This document shows positions 43,255 through 51,777 of a DNA stretch of 64,000 nucleotides, in pieces (position 1 is the stretch's first letter; the number at the start of each line of letters is the position of its first letter). The translations under genes and the position numbers were made by a program. The notes under the pieces are model-generated. The model was not told where the DNA came from. It made no database searches and saw nothing but the letters and a program-made list of their open reading frames with translations. The stretch is from assembly GCA_003212795.1 (NCBI GenBank), contig QCOV01000001.1, positions 525,321-589,320 of the forward strand. Reading direction: 5' to 3'. This DNA is from OCS116 cluster bacterium AG-435-F03 (GTDB taxonomy: Bacteria > Pseudomonadota > Alphaproteobacteria > MED-G09).

Positions 43255-44423
43255 TTCATTAATTTTCTAAGGTTTCTTGCGGCTTGGCGTACTCTTTGTT
43301 CATTCTCTACCATTGATAATCTGACAAAACCTTCTCCATATTCGCCAAAACCTAAACCCGGTGAAACAGCAATATCAGCTTTTTCTAAAAGCAATTTTGA
43401 AAACTCCAAAGAAGTCATTTCCTTATATTTTTCTGGAATTGGCGACCAAGCAAACATAGTTGCTTTTGGAGCAGGTATATCCCATCCAGCATTAGAAAAT
43501 GATTCAATTAATATGTCTCTTCTTTCTTTGTATACCATTCTTATATCATCAATAAATTTTTCATCGCTATTCAAAGCTGTAACAGAAGCAACCTGAATAG
43601 GTGTAAAAGCTCCATAGTCAAGATAAGATTTTATTCTTGTAAGAGCTGAAATTAAATATTCATTTCCAACAGCAAAGCCCATTCTCCAACCTGGCATAGA
43701 AAAAGTTTTAGACATTGAAGTAAATTCAACAGCTACATCTTTTGCTCCATCTATCTCTAAAATGGATGTTGGTTTATCATCTTCATTAAAATAAATTTCT
43801 GAATAAGCTAGGTCAGATAGAATTATAATATCTTTTTTTATGGCATATAAAACAATTTCTTTATAAAAATCTCTACTGCAGATACGAGCGGTAGGATTTG
43901 ATGGAAAGTTTATAACAATAGCTTTTACAGGAGTTTTTGATGATTCAACCTTTTCAGCTATTTCAGTCATCAAATCAATTTCTTCATTAATACGATAATG
44001 AATTAAATTTGCACCTGATATAATAAAACCAAAAGCATGAATTGGATATGCTGGGTTAGGAACTAAAAATGTGTCACTCGGGATACTTAATACTTGAGCC
44101 ATATTTGCTAAGCCCTCTTTAGAACCAAGAGTGGCAACAACTTCTGTTTCATAATTTAATTTAACATTAAACCTCCTTTCGTAATATTCTGCTTGTGCTT
44201 TTCTTAGCCCAGATATCCCCTTAGATGAAGAATAACGATGAGATTTTGGATCTTGTACAGCTTCTATTAATTTATCAACTATATGTTTAGGTGTTGGTGA
44301 GTCAGGATTACCCATGCCAAAATCAATAATATCCTTCCCCTTAGAGCGAGCGTCATCTTTAATGCGGTTGACTTCTGCAAAAACATAAGGAGGAAGCCTA
44401 TCTAATTTTTCAAGCTTTTTCAT
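43251..44423 (-). CDS. class I/II PLP aminotransferase (AlaC / DapL-like)
   Basis: A 390-residue PLP enzyme. The N-terminal LPPYVFAEVNRIKDDARSKGKDIIDFGMGNPD is typical of the AlaC/LL-diaminopimelate aminotransferase-like group that precedes hom in alphaproteobacteria. The PLP lysine is in EFTSMSKTFSMPGWRMGF, the phosphate site in LGSKEGLANM, and the substrate arginine in GEGFVRLSMVENEQRVRQ. The reaction is probably pyruvate/glutamate transamination to alanine. It lies five bases after a small lipoprotein gene. Confidence 0.92.
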   Translation of the reverse strand: MKKLEKLDRLPPYVFAEVNRIKDDARSKGKDIIDFGMGNPDSPTPKHIVDKLIEAVQDPKSHRYSSSKGISGLRKAQAEYYERRFNVKLNYETEVVATLGSKEGLANMAQVLSIPSDTFLVPNPAYPIHAFGFIISGANLIHYRINEEIDLMTEIAEKVESSKTPVKAIVINFPSNPTARICSRDFYKEIVLYAIKKDIIILSDLAYSEIYFNEDDKPTSILEIDGAKDVAVEFTSMSKTFSMPGWRMGFAVGNEYLISALTRIKSYLDYGAFTPIQVASVTALNSDEKFIDDIRMVYKERRDILIESFSNAGWDIPAPKATMFAWSPIPEKYKEMTSLEFSKLLLEKADIAVSPGLGFGEYGEGFVRLSMVENEQRVRQAARNLRKLMK

Positions 44424-44428
44424 AATAA

Positions 44429-44635
44429 TTAATTCACAAATTTTTTATCACTACTTATATAGCAGAAATTATTATTATTACTTGGCCATTTTGCATTTTT
44501 ATCAAGGTCATAATATTCTTGATCACTTAATAGCTGCATAACTGTTTCACTATATAGATACTTATTTTTTATTGTCTCTCTTGTTCCACAAGAAATCAAA
44601 AAAATACAAAAAAATATTAAAAAAAGAGATTTCAT
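44429..44635 (-). CDS. small putative lipoprotein
   Basis: A 68-residue protein. A short signal (MKSLFLIFFCIFLISC) with lipobox LISC predicts a lipid-anchored cysteine at residue 16. The mature part has only about 50 residues, with YLYSETVMQLLSDQEYYDLDKNAKW and NNFCYISSDKKF. I know no family. It is tightly placed between argC (8-base gap) and the aminotransferase (5-base gap), which argues that it is a real gene in the operon. Confidence 0.6.
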   Translation of the reverse strand: MKSLFLIFFCIFLISCGTRETIKNKYLYSETVMQLLSDQEYYDLDKNAKWPSNNNNFCYISSDKKFVN

Positions 44636-44643
44636 TTTCTTAC

Positions 44644-45690
44644 TTATGGGTACATACCAAAACTAGTTAAGCCTTCACTTTCATCAAAATCGAACATAAT
44701 ATTCATATTTTGAATTGCTTGACCTGCTGAACCTTTTATTAAATTATCTATTGAAGTCGAAATTATAATTCTTCCATCGATTCTATCGTCAAAAATAGAA
44801 ATCAAACAATTGTTTGAACCCCTCACCTTAGAGGTTTCAGATGGGATACCTTGATTTGAAATATGAACATAAGAATCTTCTTTGTAATAAGAATTTAAAC
44901 AAGAAATTGCTTCTTTTGCTTTAGATCCGTTAATTGTCTTTAAATATATGGTTACTAATTCTCCTCTATTTATTGGAATTAAATGTGGTGTAAAATTTAT
45001 TTTTATTTCTTTACCGCTTATATCACCAATAATTTGTTCAATTTCAGGCGTATGTCTATGTTTTGCAATATTGTAAGGTTTCATACTTTCTGAGATCTCT
45101 GAGAACATTAGCTCTTCTTTATTTCCCCTACCTGCACCCGAAACACCAGACTTAGCATCAACAATAATATCTTCTAGAGAAATAATATTCTCTTTAATAA
45201 GTGGTAAAATTGATAATAGAACTGCAGTAGGATAACAACCTGGGCAAGCAACAATTCTAGATTCTTTTATAGAGTCCCTAAAAATTTCTGATAAGCCATA
45301 TGCGGTTTCGCTAAGCAATTCAGATGAATTATGTGAAGTTTCATAATACTGGTTGTATATATTAACATCAGAAAACCTAAAATCAGCAGACATGTCTATT
45401 ACTTTACATTTGTTTGGTATATTATTGATAATATTATGTAAATTATTATGAGGTAAACCTGATATAACCAAATCAATTTGAGTAAAATCTATTTCATCAA
45501 GACTTATAAAATCTGGTAACTGAGCATTAAATAATGAAGCATGAACATTAGAAGGATTCATACCTAATTTAGAGTTAGCGCTTAGAGCAGAAATATTAAC
45601 ATAATCATGATTTAATAATATTTTAATTAAATCGCCACCTGTATAACCTGATGCACCGAGAACAGCTATATTTATCTTATTTTGATTCAT
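44644..45690 (-). CDS. argC: N-acetyl-gamma-glutamyl-phosphate reductase
   Basis: A 348-residue enzyme of arginine biosynthesis that reduces N-acetylglutamyl phosphate to the semialdehyde. NADP site VLGASGYTGGDLIKILLNHD; active-site Cys in RIVACPGCYPTAVLLS; HRHTPEIEQII, and KSGVSGAGRGNKEE. It is full length and first in the run argC / lipoprotein / aminotransferase / hom / glpX / recJ, separated from rpsI by a terminator. Confidence 0.96.
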   Translation of the reverse strand: MNQNKINIAVLGASGYTGGDLIKILLNHDYVNISALSANSKLGMNPSNVHASLFNAQLPDFISLDEIDFTQIDLVISGLPHNNLHNIINNIPNKCKVIDMSADFRFSDVNIYNQYYETSHNSSELLSETAYGLSEIFRDSIKESRIVACPGCYPTAVLLSILPLIKENIISLEDIIVDAKSGVSGAGRGNKEELMFSEISESMKPYNIAKHRHTPEIEQIIGDISGKEIKINFTPHLIPINRGELVTIYLKTINGSKAKEAISCLNSYYKEDSYVHISNQGIPSETSKVRGSNNCLISIFDDRIDGRIIISTSIDNLIKGSAGQAIQNMNIMFDFDESEGLTSFGMYP

Positions 45691-45715
45691 TTTTATACCT
45701 TATAACTTTTTGTCA

Positions 45716-45745
45716 CATAAAAAAAGAGCGCTTAAAAAAGCGCTC
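45716..45745 (-). terminator. intrinsic terminator of the rplM-rpsI operon
   Basis: On the minus strand, GAGCGCTT and AAGCGCTC form an eight-base-pair stem around a TTTT loop, followed by a T-run. It lies just downstream of the rpsI stop and upstream of argC, so it ends ribosomal-protein transcription. Confidence 0.9.
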
Positions 45746-45768
45746 ATATTTTTTTATAAATAAAATTA

Positions 45769-46260
45769 TTAACGCTTTGAGAATTGGAAACTACGTCTCG
45801 CCTTACGTCTTCCGTATTTCTTTCTTTCTACAACCCTTGAATCACGTGTTAAGAAACCACCAGATTTCAAAACTTTCTTCAATTCTGGCTCAAATAGTAC
45901 TAAAGCTTTAGAAATACCATGCCTAACAGCGCCGGCTTGTCCTGAGAGCCCTCCTCCTGTTACAGAACAAACAACATCAAATTGTTCTTTTCTTTCTGAG
46001 GCAATAAGTGGTTGGTTAATTAACATTCTTAAAACAGGTCGTGCAAAATAATCATCAGATGATTTTCCATTAATTGTTATATTACCTGGCCCTTGTTTAA
46101 GCCAAACCCTCGCTACAGCATCTTTTCTTTTTCCTGTTGCATAAGATCTACCAAAATCATCAACTTCTTTTTCAGGAAGTATCATGTCATTTTCATTTTT
46201 CTCAGTTTTTGATAAATCTTCAAAACTTTTTATTTCTTCTGTATTTTCTTGTTCTTCCAT
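45769..46260 (-). CDS. rpsI: 30S ribosomal protein S9
   Basis: A 163-residue S9. The core begins [21 protein letters not shown] and ends in the universally basic [15 protein letters not shown] tail that reaches the P-site tRNA. About 35 acidic, low-complexity residues precede the core ([10 protein letters not shown]), an N-terminal extension often seen in alphaproteobacterial S9. It follows rplM by four bases. Confidence 0.97.
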   Translation of the reverse strand: MEEQENTEEIKSFEDLSKTEKNENDMILPEKEVDDFGRSYATGKRKDAVARVWLKQGPGNITINGKSSDDYFARPVLRMLINQPLIASERKEQFDVVCSVTGGGLSGQAGAVRHGISKALVLFEPELKKVLKSGGFLTRDSRVVERKKYGRRKARRSFQFSKR

Positions 46261-46264
46261 TTAT

Positions 46265-46726
46265 TTATCTTTTTCCATTTTTTACATTCATAGATTTAAA
46301 ATCTATTAATTCAGGTTTTTGAGATTCATGAGGATGCTCAGTACCACAATAAATCTTCAAATTTTTTATTTGTTTGTTTGCTAAAGGTCCTGAAGGCATC
46401 ATTCTTTCAACAGCTTTCTTTAATATTCTGTCAGGAAATTTGCTAGCTAGGATATTTTCAGGAGTTTGCATTTTAATTCCTCCTGGGTAGCCTGTGTGCT
46501 TATAATATTTTTTATCTGTTAATTTGTTACCAGTAAAATGTATCTTTTCAGCATTTATAACTACTACATGATCACCATCATCAACATGAGGTGTAAAAGA
46601 GGCTAAATGTTTACCTCTAAGCCTATTAGCGATAAAAGAAGCCACCCTACCTACAACCACATCAGTTGCATCAATAAGTATCCACTTTTTCTCAACTTCA
46701 CTTTGTTTTGTAGAAATTGTTCTCAT
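46265..46726 (-). CDS. rplM: 50S ribosomal protein L13
   Basis: A 153-residue L13: [29 protein letters not shown], then [31 protein letters not shown] and [19 protein letters not shown]. It is the first gene of the classic L13-S9 pair. The 98-base region between it and cox15 upstream is AT-rich and probably carries its promoter; I see no certain boxes. Confidence 0.97.
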   Translation of the reverse strand: MRTISTKQSEVEKKWILIDATDVVVGRVASFIANRLRGKHLASFTPHVDDGDHVVVINAEKIHFTGNKLTDKKYYKHTGYPGGIKMQTPENILASKFPDRILKKAVERMMPSGPLANKQIKNLKIYCGTEHPHESQKPELIDFKSMNVKNGKR

Positions 46727-46824
46727 AGTTATAAATCCAAATTTAAAGTTCTTTTAAAGAATAGTTAATTTATGTCAATACTTATAATTTAATTTAATAA
46801 AAACAATAGTTTATTTTGAGGTAA

Positions 46825-47847
46825 TTATTTACTTCGATAGATAATTGATCGATAAAATATTGAAACAGAAAATAAAATTAGAGCAAAAAATTGATGCAAT
46901 AATGCAGTTTCCCAAGGCATATAAAATAAAATTGAAACTACGCCAAAAAAGATCTGTATAAGAACAATTATTAACAAAAGATTCGAAATCTTAAAAAGAC
47001 CTCTATTTTTCTTAAATATATAAATATTAATTAAAGATAAAAATAATATTAAATAAGCCAAAGTTCTGTGATTGAATTGAATGTTAGATCTATTTTCAAA
47101 AATATTCAAAAAACCTAAATCTATACTCCAGTAGTCCAATGGTAAAAATGTGTTACCCATTAATGGCCATGTTGGGTAAATCAACCCTCCATCAAGTCCA
47201 GAGACTATTCCTCCAAGAAATATTTGTAAAAAAATAAGACTTACAAAAAAAGTAGACCACAATTTAGAAAAAGGTGAAGAAAAGTTTCCTTTTAAATTCA
47301 ACATATCGAACAGCAACATAAAACTCACATAAATTATAATAAAAGCCATGGTTAAATGTGTTGCTAATCTGTATTGGCTGACGTCAACTCTTTCAGTTAG
47401 ACCGCTTTGAACCATATACCAGCCAATATATCCTTGGATACCTATTAATATAATGATTAATAATGATTTTTTTATTTGTGATTTTGATAGTTTTTTTGAA
47501 ATTAAAAAATAAACAAAAGGTAATAAAGCAATTAATCCAACAACTCTAGCAAGGAAACGATGGCCCCATTCCCATAAATAAATAACCTTAAACTCAGACA
47601 AACTCATTTGATAGTTAACGAGAGTATATTCAGGGATTTTTTTATATTTCTCGAATTCTAAAGTCCAGGATTCAAGTGATAGAGGCGGAAATACCCCTAT
47701 TATTGGCTCCCACTCTGTTATTGATAAACCAGAGTCAGTAACTCTTGTTGCCCCTCCAACCAACACAAGAGTAAATAACATTAATATTAATGAAGATACC
47801 CAAATAATTAATGGTTTGTTTTCTTTATTTATTGTAAAAGCTATCAA
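46825..47847 (-). CDS. ctaA: heme A synthase (Cox15/CtaA)
   Basis: A 340-residue membrane enzyme with eight helices. It converts heme O to heme A for cytochrome oxidase. The signature LVLVGGATRVTDSGLSITEWEPI and the four conserved histidines (including LWEWGHRFLARVVG, LATHLTMAF, QFNHRTLAYL and LLHQFFAL) identify the Cox15 type 2 form found in alphaproteobacteria and mitochondria. It is divergent from a DUF2842 gene by 43 bases. Confidence 0.95.
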   Translation of the reverse strand: MIAFTINKENKPLIIWVSSLILMLFTLVLVGGATRVTDSGLSITEWEPIIGVFPPLSLESWTLEFEKYKKIPEYTLVNYQMSLSEFKVIYLWEWGHRFLARVVGLIALLPFVYFLISKKLSKSQIKKSLLIIILIGIQGYIGWYMVQSGLTERVDVSQYRLATHLTMAFIIIYVSFMLLFDMLNLKGNFSSPFSKLWSTFFVSLIFLQIFLGGIVSGLDGGLIYPTWPLMGNTFLPLDYWSIDLGFLNIFENRSNIQFNHRTLAYLILFLSLINIYIFKKNRGLFKISNLLLIIVLIQIFFGVVSILFYMPWETALLHQFFALILFSVSIFYRSIIYRSK

Positions 47848-47890
47848 AGTAAATCATCTAAATTGTTCACATATGTATATAGGTATAGTT

Positions 47891-48100
47891 ATGAAGATTA
47901 ACAATAGAATAAAAAAATTAATTGGAACAATTATTATACCTATATGGTTGATTTTCTTTATTGGTATTGTAGCCGTTTTAGCTGAAATACTATTACCTAA
48001 TTTAAATGGTTTTATGGTTTTCTTATTTTATCTTATAGCTGGTTTGATTTGGGTAGTTCCTGTATTGCCAATAATTTCTTGGATGCAAAGAGAAAATTAA
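47891..48100 (+). CDS. DUF2842 small membrane protein
   Basis: A 69-residue protein with two helices: RIKKLIGTIIIPIWLIFFIGIVAVLAEI, then NGFMVFLFYLIAGLIWVVPVLPIISWM. This KLIGT start and WVVP-LPII end match DUF2842, found mainly in alphaproteobacteria, often near cytochrome-oxidase genes. The track start (47816) lies over the cox15 start; ATG 47891 gives the family's normal N-terminus. The function is unknown. Confidence 0.82.
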   Translation: MKINNRIKKLIGTIIIPIWLIFFIGIVAVLAEILLPNLNGFMVFLFYLIAGLIWVVPVLPIISWMQREN

Positions 48101-48177
48101 TCAAATCTTCCAAAAGTTATCTTATTTAAAAGAAAAATAATCAGAATAAAAATTGATATTGCTATAATTGCTATCAT
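48097..48177 (-). CDS. possible 26-residue single-helix membrane peptide
   Basis: ATG at 48177, TAA at 48097-48099, sequence starting MIAIIAISIFILIIFLLNK and ending in a short basic tail (TFGRFD). TAGG is about seven bases upstream and a TATATA stretch lies near. Its end overlaps the DUF2842 stop by four bases on the opposite strand. Such short helices accompany oxidases and transporters in other bacteria, but chance is possible in AT-rich DNA. Confidence 0.35.
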   Translation of the reverse strand: MIAIIAISIFILIIFLLNKITFGRFD

Positions 48178-48231
48178 TTGTAACCTATATAAAAATAGTG
48201 ATTTTTGATTTTATAAATTATATTGGTTGTT

Positions 48232-50295
48232 ATGAATAGATCTAAAAAGAAATTCTTTTTTATTATTTTAACATGTTTGTCTTTTATTTTTATACCTTTG
48301 TTAGTGTTAGCTGAAACAAAGAATAAAAAAAATGGAGAAATTTTATATGCAGAAAATTGTGCAGAATGCCATTCATTATCCTTAAGGGGGTCTTCACATG
48401 GTAATGAATTAATAGGAAGAATTTTTATAGAAAAATGGCAAAATAATTTTGAATTACTTTTTTCAGTTATAGCTAACACAATGCCGCCCGGTAATAATCA
48501 TAAAATTAGTAATAGTGATTACTTGGAAATTCTTTCATATATATTAGATAAAAATAATATAAAAAATATTAACCTAACAAATATTGTTGATATTTCTGAT
48601 GAAGAAGAATGGGTTTCTTTCAGTGATCCAAGTACAATTGATAGGCCTGAAGATAGAAAATCATTATTCGAAAATAAAAAATTAAAAAATTATAATAATT
48701 TATCAATTGATGCCGTAAATTATCCTAACCCTAATGACTGGACGTCATGGCGAAGAAGTCCATTATCTCATGGATTTACTCCACTTACTCAAATAAATAA
48801 AAAAAATATTAGCAATTTAAAGTTGTCATGGTCATTAACAATGTCTGAAGGAAGCAATCAGGGAACACCTTTGGTTTATGATGGCGTTATGTTTTTAACG
48901 CATCCAGATAATATAATACAGGCTATCAATGCTAAAAACGGAGAGTTGATTTGGGAATATAAATATAATTACAAAAAAGGCTCTAAAACATTAGGTGGGC
49001 CTACTAGAAATATAGCTATTTTTCAAAATAAAATCTTTTTAGCTACTTATGATGCTCACTTAATTGCATTAGATGCTGTGACTGGAAAATTAATATGGAA
49101 AACTAAAAAAGCTAATTATGAAGATGGTTATACACATACCAGCGGTCCAATTATTGCTGATGGAATAGTTATATCAGGAATTAATGGTTGCGAAAGATAT
49201 ATAAAAGACGGTTGCTTTATAACTGGACATGATCCAGAAACAGGGGAGGAAATATGGAGAACGTCAACTATTGCCTTACCCGATGACCCCAATAGTGAAA
49301 GCTGGGGTGATACACCTCAACTTTATAGATCAGGATCAGATATGTGGATAGCTGGTAGCTATGATCCAGTTTTAAACTTATTCTATATTGGAACCTCACA
49401 AGCAAAACCATGGGTTGCTGCGAGTAGAGGAATGACTCCTAATGAGGCAGCTTTATATACAAATTCAACATTAGCGATAAAGCCAAGAACTGGAGAAATT
49501 GTTTGGTATTTTCAACATATACCTGGTGAAACTATTGATATGGAGGTTGGGTTTGAAAGAATACTTATTGATGAAGATGGAAAAAAATATCTTATCACAA
49601 TAGGTAAAGATGGGATTGTTTGGAAATTGAATAGAGAAAGCGGAACATTTGTTAAACTAAAAGATACTATGAACCAGGATATATATAGTAGTGTTGATAA
49701 AAAATATGGAAGAGTAAAATACCGCGAAGATATTATAAATTCTGAAATTGGTAAGGCATTTTCAGCTTGCCCAGGTATATATGGAGGCCATAACTGGCAA
49801 TCAGCTTCATATGATAATATCTCTAAAATACTCATAATCCCTTTACATCAGCTTTGCTCAGATATGATAGGTAGAAAAGTGGACATGTCCGAAGGTGGTG
49901 GAGGTTATGGAGGAGATTCAAAAACATATAAAATGCCAAACAAAAAACCTGGTAAAATTATAGCTATCAATTCCCAAAATTTGGAAGAATTATGGTCTCA
50001 TGAGCAAGAAGCTATGTTCTTAACATCGGCCTTAACAACAAAATCTGGGATAACATTTATTGGTGATTTAGATAGAAAGTTTAAAGCATTTGATACTAGA
50101 AATGGTAATTTGTTATGGGAAACAACTCTAAACTCAGCAGTTCATGGTTATCCAATTAGTTATGGAGTTAATAATAAACAATACATTGCAGTAACAACTG
50201 GCATGGGGGTTTTTAGAGCCTTAACATCAAATATAAGTCCTGATATTTATCAGCCAGAAGGCGGCAACACGATTTATGTTTTCGAATTAGACTAA
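48232..50295 (+). CDS. PQQ-dependent dehydrogenase with N-terminal cytochrome c domain
   Basis: A 687-residue periplasmic quinohemoprotein. A signal peptide (FFFIILTCLSFIFIPLLVLA) leads to a cytochrome c domain with heme motif CAECH (residues 43-47) and a distal Met in NTMPPGN. From about residue 150 a PQQ propeller follows, with repeats such as WSLTMSEGSNQGTPLVYDG, LIALDAVTGKLIW and FKAFDTRNGNLLWETTL. It probably oxidises an alcohol, aldehyde or sugar and passes electrons to cytochromes. Expected metal ligands differ: the Glu is kept (321), but the Asn position is Gln390 and the Asp position Lys417. The start is ATG 48232; the track's TTG is three codons upstream. Confidence 0.88.
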   Translation: MNRSKKKFFFIILTCLSFIFIPLLVLAETKNKKNGEILYAENCAECHSLSLRGSSHGNELIGRIFIEKWQNNFELLFSVIANTMPPGNNHKISNSDYLEILSYILDKNNIKNINLTNIVDISDEEEWVSFSDPSTIDRPEDRKSLFENKKLKNYNNLSIDAVNYPNPNDWTSWRRSPLSHGFTPLTQINKKNISNLKLSWSLTMSEGSNQGTPLVYDGVMFLTHPDNIIQAINAKNGELIWEYKYNYKKGSKTLGGPTRNIAIFQNKIFLATYDAHLIALDAVTGKLIWKTKKANYEDGYTHTSGPIIADGIVISGINGCERYIKDGCFITGHDPETGEEIWRTSTIALPDDPNSESWGDTPQLYRSGSDMWIAGSYDPVLNLFYIGTSQAKPWVAASRGMTPNEAALYTNSTLAIKPRTGEIVWYFQHIPGETIDMEVGFERILIDEDGKKYLITIGKDGIVWKLNRESGTFVKLKDTMNQDIYSSVDKKYGRVKYREDIINSEIGKAFSACPGIYGGHNWQSASYDNISKILIIPLHQLCSDMIGRKVDMSEGGGGYGGDSKTYKMPNKKPGKIIAINSQNLEELWSHEQEAMFLTSALTTKSGITFIGDLDRKFKAFDTRNGNLLWETTLNSAVHGYPISYGVNNKQYIAVTTGMGVFRALTSNISPDIYQPEGGNTIYVFELD

Positions 50296-50356
50296 TCTAA
50301 TAATGGACAATATTTTTTTATGAGATAATATTTTCTTAATAATAAGAAAAATAAGA

Positions 50357-50452
50357 ATGAACAAGTTATCCGATATAATTACCTATACTGCATTAGTAGC
50401 ATTATTTATCATTGTGCCCCTTTATTTTATTTATAAAATTTTGAATAATTAA
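50357..50452 (+). CDS. possible 31-residue single-helix membrane peptide
   Basis: ATG at 50357, TAA ending at 50452. MNKLSDIITYTALVALFIIV is followed by PLYFIYKILNN, giving one transmembrane helix with polar ends, more protein-like than most chance frames. It lies 61 bases after the PQQ dehydrogenase stop and 99 bases before the rhodopsin start. The ribosome site is weak (AAGA). It could be an assembly or accessory peptide for either neighbour; that is a guess. Confidence 0.45.
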   Translation: MNKLSDIITYTALVALFIIVPLYFIYKILNN

Positions 50453-50537
50453 TTATTTATTTCAATAATAATTTTATTATAAAATATTTATATAATTAAT
50501 TTTTAATTAAAATAAAATTTTTTAAATATGCTTACAT

Positions 50538-50545
50538 AAGGAGGG
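50538..50545 (+). promoter_or_regulatory. near-perfect Shine-Dalgarno of proteorhodopsin
   Basis: AAGGAGGG lies six bases before the rhodopsin ATG. It is among the strongest ribosome sites in the window, where many genes have only GGAG or nothing, and suggests high translation of the pump. The promoter itself is not clear in the AT-rich DNA upstream. Confidence 0.85.
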
Positions 50546-50551
50546 CTTAAT

Positions 50552-51256
50552 ATGAATGATATATTAGCAGCCAACGACTACGTTGGAATTACATTTTGGA
50601 TAGTTGCGGCAGGTATGCTTGCAGCAACTGTTTTTTTCTTTGTCGAAAGAGATAGAGTTTCTGACAAATGGAAAACATCTCTCAGCGTCGCTGGTTTGGT
50701 TACTGGTGTTGCATTTTGGCATTATCTATATATGCGAGGCGTATGGATCTCAACTGGTGAATCACCAACAGTTTATAGATATATTGATTGGGTAATAACA
50801 GTACCTCTTCAAATTGTTGAATTTTACTTAATTGTAGCTGCAGTTGCAGTTGTAAGAGCAGCATTATTTTGGAAGCTTTTAATAGCATCTTTAGTTATGT
50901 TAGTTTTTGGATATCTTGGAGAATTAGGTTTAATTAATGCTACAACTGGTTTCGTAATAGGTGTTTTTGCATGGGCATACATTATTTATGAAATTTTCCT
51001 AGGCGAAGCTTCGAAAGCTAACGCTGGAAGTGGCAATGCAGCAAGTCAGGCGGCATTCTCTACTATTAGACTTATTGTAACATTTGGTTGGGCAATTTAT
51101 CCGATTGGATATTTCTTAGGCTATATGGGTGGTGGCGTAGATTCAAATACACTAAACATTGTTTACAACCTTGCTGACTTTTTAAATAAAATTGCATTTG
51201 GTATAGCTATTTGGGCTGCAGCAGTTTCTGACTCAAGCTCAAGATCAAGCGCATAA
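50552..51256 (+). CDS. proteorhodopsin, blue-light type proton pump
   Basis: A 234-residue seven-helix retinal protein of the inner membrane. Key residues: proton acceptor Asp79 and Thr83 in RYIDWVITVPL, donor-type Glu90 (IVEFYLI), His57 beside the acceptor (AFWHYLYMRG) and the retinal lysine Lys213 in LADFLNKIAFG. Residue 87, the known tuning site (position 105 in green PR), is Gln, which gives blue absorption. This is the DTE outward proton-pump pattern. It is a single-gene unit with a strong ribosome site and terminator; no carotenoid or retinal genes are adjacent. Confidence 0.97.
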   Translation: MNDILAANDYVGITFWIVAAGMLAATVFFFVERDRVSDKWKTSLSVAGLVTGVAFWHYLYMRGVWISTGESPTVYRYIDWVITVPLQIVEFYLIVAAVAVVRAALFWKLLIASLVMLVFGYLGELGLINATTGFVIGVFAWAYIIYEIFLGEASKANAGSGNAASQAAFSTIRLIVTFGWAIYPIGYFLGYMGGGVDSNTLNIVYNLADFLNKIAFGIAIWAAAVSDSSSRSSA

Positions 51257-51278
51257 ATTTATAAATTTATAATATTTT

Positions 51279-51312
51279 AAAACCCGGCTTATTTTAGGCC
51301 GGGTTTTTTTTA
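51279..51312 (+). terminator. intrinsic terminator of proteorhodopsin
   Basis: AACCCGGC and GCCGGGTT form an eight-base-pair GC-rich stem around about nine bases, followed by a T-run. On the other strand the stem is followed by TTTTAAAA, so it may also work weakly for the convergent NTF2-like gene, whose stop lies at its edge. Confidence 0.93.
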
Positions 51313-51777
51313 TATTATTGGCGATGAATGATGCACCTTTATCTTGAGGTTATCATTTGTATCTTTTACAAGCATAAAAGTGAAGGCAACTTTAGTGTTT
51401 TCATCCTTAGATAATGGAAATAATTCCAAAACACCCATACAAAAACAGTAACCATTTTCAATAATTATATTTATATCTAATAGATCTATTTTTTCCCAAG
51501 GCTTAATAGCAAAGCCATTATCTTCTGATATATTACCCTTAACGAAGTAAGATAGAGCATCCTCTTGATTATTCCTAAAAATTACCTCTTTTGTGAATGT
51601 CGGTTTAAATAAAACTTCACCCTCAGTAAAGTTATAATGCTTTAATATAAAATCTTTAGCTACTGAAACAAAATCATTATTCTCAGTATATGTTTGGCCA
51701 ATGCTAACCACCCCACTCTTCCAGGAATCTAAAAAAGAAATAACCTCATCTTTGTGAATAATTCTTTCTATCATCAA
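51310..51777 (-). CDS. NTF2-fold-like protein of unknown function
   Basis: A 155-residue protein. IIHKDEVISFLDSWKSGVVSIGQTYTEN, YNFTEGEVLFKPTFTKEVIFR and the closing LKIKVHHSSPI have the shape of an NTF2-like domain; the HHSS end is common in SnoaL/DUF4440 relatives. The central part has a Cys pair (YCFCMGVLEL). It overlaps the DoxX gene by four bases, so the two are co-translated. No function can be assigned. Confidence 0.65.
   Translation of the reverse strand: MMIERIIHKDEVISFLDSWKSGVVSIGQTYTENNDFVSVAKDFILKHYNFTEGEVLFKPTFTKEVIFRNNQEDALSYFVKGNISEDNGFAIKPWEKIDLLDINIIIENGYCFCMGVLELFPLSKDENTKVAFTFMLVKDTNDNLKIKVHHSSPII

Noticed and set aside
50453-50551. AT palindromes upstream of proteorhodopsin as operators or light-control sites
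   Set aside because: Such short AT palindromes are expected by chance in this base composition; no repeated or spaced motif was found.
50604-50888. Overlapping frames inside proteorhodopsin (50604-50795 plus strand, 50700-50888 minus strand)
   Set aside because: They are shadows of a strongly conserved gene and show no protein-like features.
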